A stretch of 20,000 nucleotides of DNA from Neoscytalidium dimidiatum. Its lineage: Eukaryota; Ascomycota; Dothideomycetes; Botryosphaeriales; Botryosphaeriaceae. The notes below the pieces were generated by a model. The model searched no databases. It was given only the letters and a program-made list of their open reading frames with translations, and was not told the origin of the DNA. Positions within the stretch are counted from its first letter, which is position 1. Each line of letters opens with the position of its first letter. Where the stretch lies: positions 1-20,000 of the forward strand of contig JAVSCG010000023.1 in NCBI GenBank assembly GCA_037367355.1. The letters are read 5' to 3'. The position numbers and the translations under genes are program-made. This document shows, piece after piece, positions 18,846 through 20,000 of the stretch.

Positions 18846-19163
18846 GTACGGCTCTATTCTCTTTAAGATAAAGCTAGCTTACTAGCTAATAAGATTCTAA
18901 AGCGTATCTACGCTAGCGCGAGAACTACGCTAGACGGATACGCCTTATAACTTAAAAGATACTATAGCTTAAGAATTAGTTATACTATCTATAATAAAAA
19001 GCTAGTTATAGCCTATAAACTCTCTACGATACGAACGCGAGCCCTATACGAAAAGTATACGAGGCTATTATAGATACTCTAGGTATCTTTAGTAATATTA
19101 ACTCTATCTTCTCTAATTCGAGGTTTTCTTACCGTCTTTAGTATATATCTTTTTCCCTTCTAA
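18846..19163 (+). pseudogene. RIPed coding remnant upstream of a decayed LTR
   Basis: One + strand frame of about 105 codons with a few TAA/TAG breaks: YSL, stop, DKASLLANKILKRIYASART, TLDGYAL, stop, LKRYYSLRISYTIYNKKLVI and AYKLSTIRTRALYEKYTRLL. It lies 90 bp before a polypurine run and an LTR on the same strand, so it may be the last ORF of that LTR element. No retroelement catalytic motif is visible, and the family is not recognised. Confidence 0.4.
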
Positions 19164-19238
19164 CGGAGGTTTTAATACTATAAATAGTATCTAGAGCTAG
19201 TAAGTTTTTTATCTTTTAAAGTTAAGGACGCCTTCCTA

Positions 19239-19249
19239 AAAGGGGGGGA
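19239..19249 (+). other. Polypurine tract of a decayed LTR element
   Basis: AAAAGGGGGGG-type purine run on the + strand ending directly at the LTR start. It indicates that 19250-19482 is a 3' LTR of an element lying to its left on the + strand. Confidence 0.5.
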
Positions 19250-19482
19250 TAGTATAAGAACTCCGAATATAGGACTCCCTACTACTTATATACGAGAAGC
19301 TATTAGCTCTTATACGAAGTTCTAGCGCGGCCTATACGGGTTACGTAACCTCGCTTACCGCTCGCCTATATATAAGTCCCGCCTAACGGGCCTCTTAAAT
19401 CTTCTAAGAATTCGTCTATTATCTAATAGAGACCCTCTTATACTATCCTTAAACTCCCTATTTATATCTAGTCCTTATACTA
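19250..19482 (+). repeat. RIPed LTR (233 bp) of an LTR retrotransposon
   Basis: Starts TAGTATAAG and ends CTTATACTA, a perfect 9-bp inverted pair. TA...TA ends are what RIP makes of the standard TG...CA. A purine tract precedes it, and LINE copy C sequence starts immediately after it, so the right boundary is exact. No second copy is in the window. Confidence 0.6.
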
Positions 19483-20000
19483 CGATTCTACTCTTAGAAA
19501 TTCGCTTAGAAAATAAACTTTAATTCTACGCTCTATAAAGACTTAAACTAAACTAAAAATATCTAATTTAAAGCCTTCTAGAAAGAGAAAATAAATATAA
19601 AAGTAAGATCGTTTAAAAAATAAGAGACTTTTTAAAAAATAAACTATATAACTTTAAAACGATTAATTCTTTCTACTTTTCGTCTTAGAGGTTATCTATT
19701 CTCTATTTAGTTAAAGTCTCTAAACTCTCGAAAGAAGAATAAACTAAAAAATATCTAAATAAACTTAAAAACCCTTTAAATAACCTAATTTCGATCTATA
19801 TAGACGCTAGTTTAATTCCGAATAAAATCGAAATAGAATTAGTAGTTTTTATAGATAGAAACGACCCTACTCTTATAGACGAAACTACTATTATAGTAGA
19901 AAATATTAGGGATAATAACCTAGTTTATAACGGCGAACTAAAGACTCTTATAAAAGCCCTCGAACTCGTAGTTAGAAATAAATATATCGATAAAGATATT
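19483..20000 (+). mobile_element. LINE copy C fragment (ORF2 RNase H region), heavily mutated
   Basis: Matches copy A from about 4229 to 4745, in the same orientation, running off the window. It includes the RNase H start (ATCTATATAGACGCTAG, I-Y-I-D-A, for YTDA) and the Glu region near 19935. Compared with copy A it has many extra C-to-T and G-to-A changes, often both at one CpG (ACG to ATA, CGAA to TAAA). It is a separate, older or more strongly mutated copy, cut at its left by the 233-bp LTR. Confidence 0.85.

Noticed and set aside
1..20000. CRISPR array, bacterial operon, rRNA, or an intact host gene
   Set aside because: No regularly spaced repeats, no ribosome binding sites with ORFs, no rRNA-like sequence. 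All coding signal belongs to fungal retroelements or unknown decayed remnants.

Overview
The window is a gene-free nest of transposable elements from a filamentous ascomycete (Pezizomycotina-type) genome. Two signs support this. The repeats carry the mark of repeat-induced point mutation (RIP): TpA-rich, poor in CpA/TpG, with Gln and Trp codons turned into TAG/TAA. The element families (a Tad-clade LINE with C-terminal RNase H, and a chromodomain Ty3/gypsy element) are typical of these fungi. I see no intact host gene, tRNA or rRNA.

Layout. (1) 1-5650, + strand: LINE copy A, cut by the window at its 5' side. It has ORF1 (gag-like, zinc knuckles), ORF2 (endonuclease, reverse transcriptase, RNase H, C-terminal Cys/His motif) and a 3' UTR ending in a (TAAA)n tail. 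Both frames survive with essentially only RIP stop codons. (2) 5651-5931 plus 12460-18072, - strand: LINE copy B, inverted relative to A and interrupted by the gypsy element. (3) 5932-12459, - strand: a 6.5-kb Ty3/gypsy chromovirus with near-identical LTRs and a 5-bp target duplication (AACGA), not RIPed. It has gag, protease, RT, RNase H, an acidic linker, integrase with GPY module, and a chromodomain. A + strand gene with its own TATA box lies between the 3' LTR and the end of pol. It encodes a Cys-cluster and coiled-coil protein antisense to the element. (4) 18073-18172, + strand: a detached LINE 3' tail, apparently the one missing from copy B. (5) 18196-19249: decayed coding remnants of unknown identity. 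(6) 19250-19482: a RIPed LTR preceded by a polypurine tract. (7) 19483-20000: LINE copy C, RNase H part only, more decayed than A and B.

Inferred history. Two LINEs lay head to tail and were RIPed. A segment of about 12.4 kb containing copy B was then inverted, giving the present tail-to-tail palindrome. The gypsy element inserted into copy B after RIP had ended, or escaped it. A second oddity is the error type: the gypsy ORFs, the antisense ORF and LINE B carry many one-base losses in homopolymer runs, while LINE A keeps frame for over 5 kb. That looks like a consensus-sequence problem or a distinct indel process, and any coding interpretation of 6.4-17 kb must allow for it.
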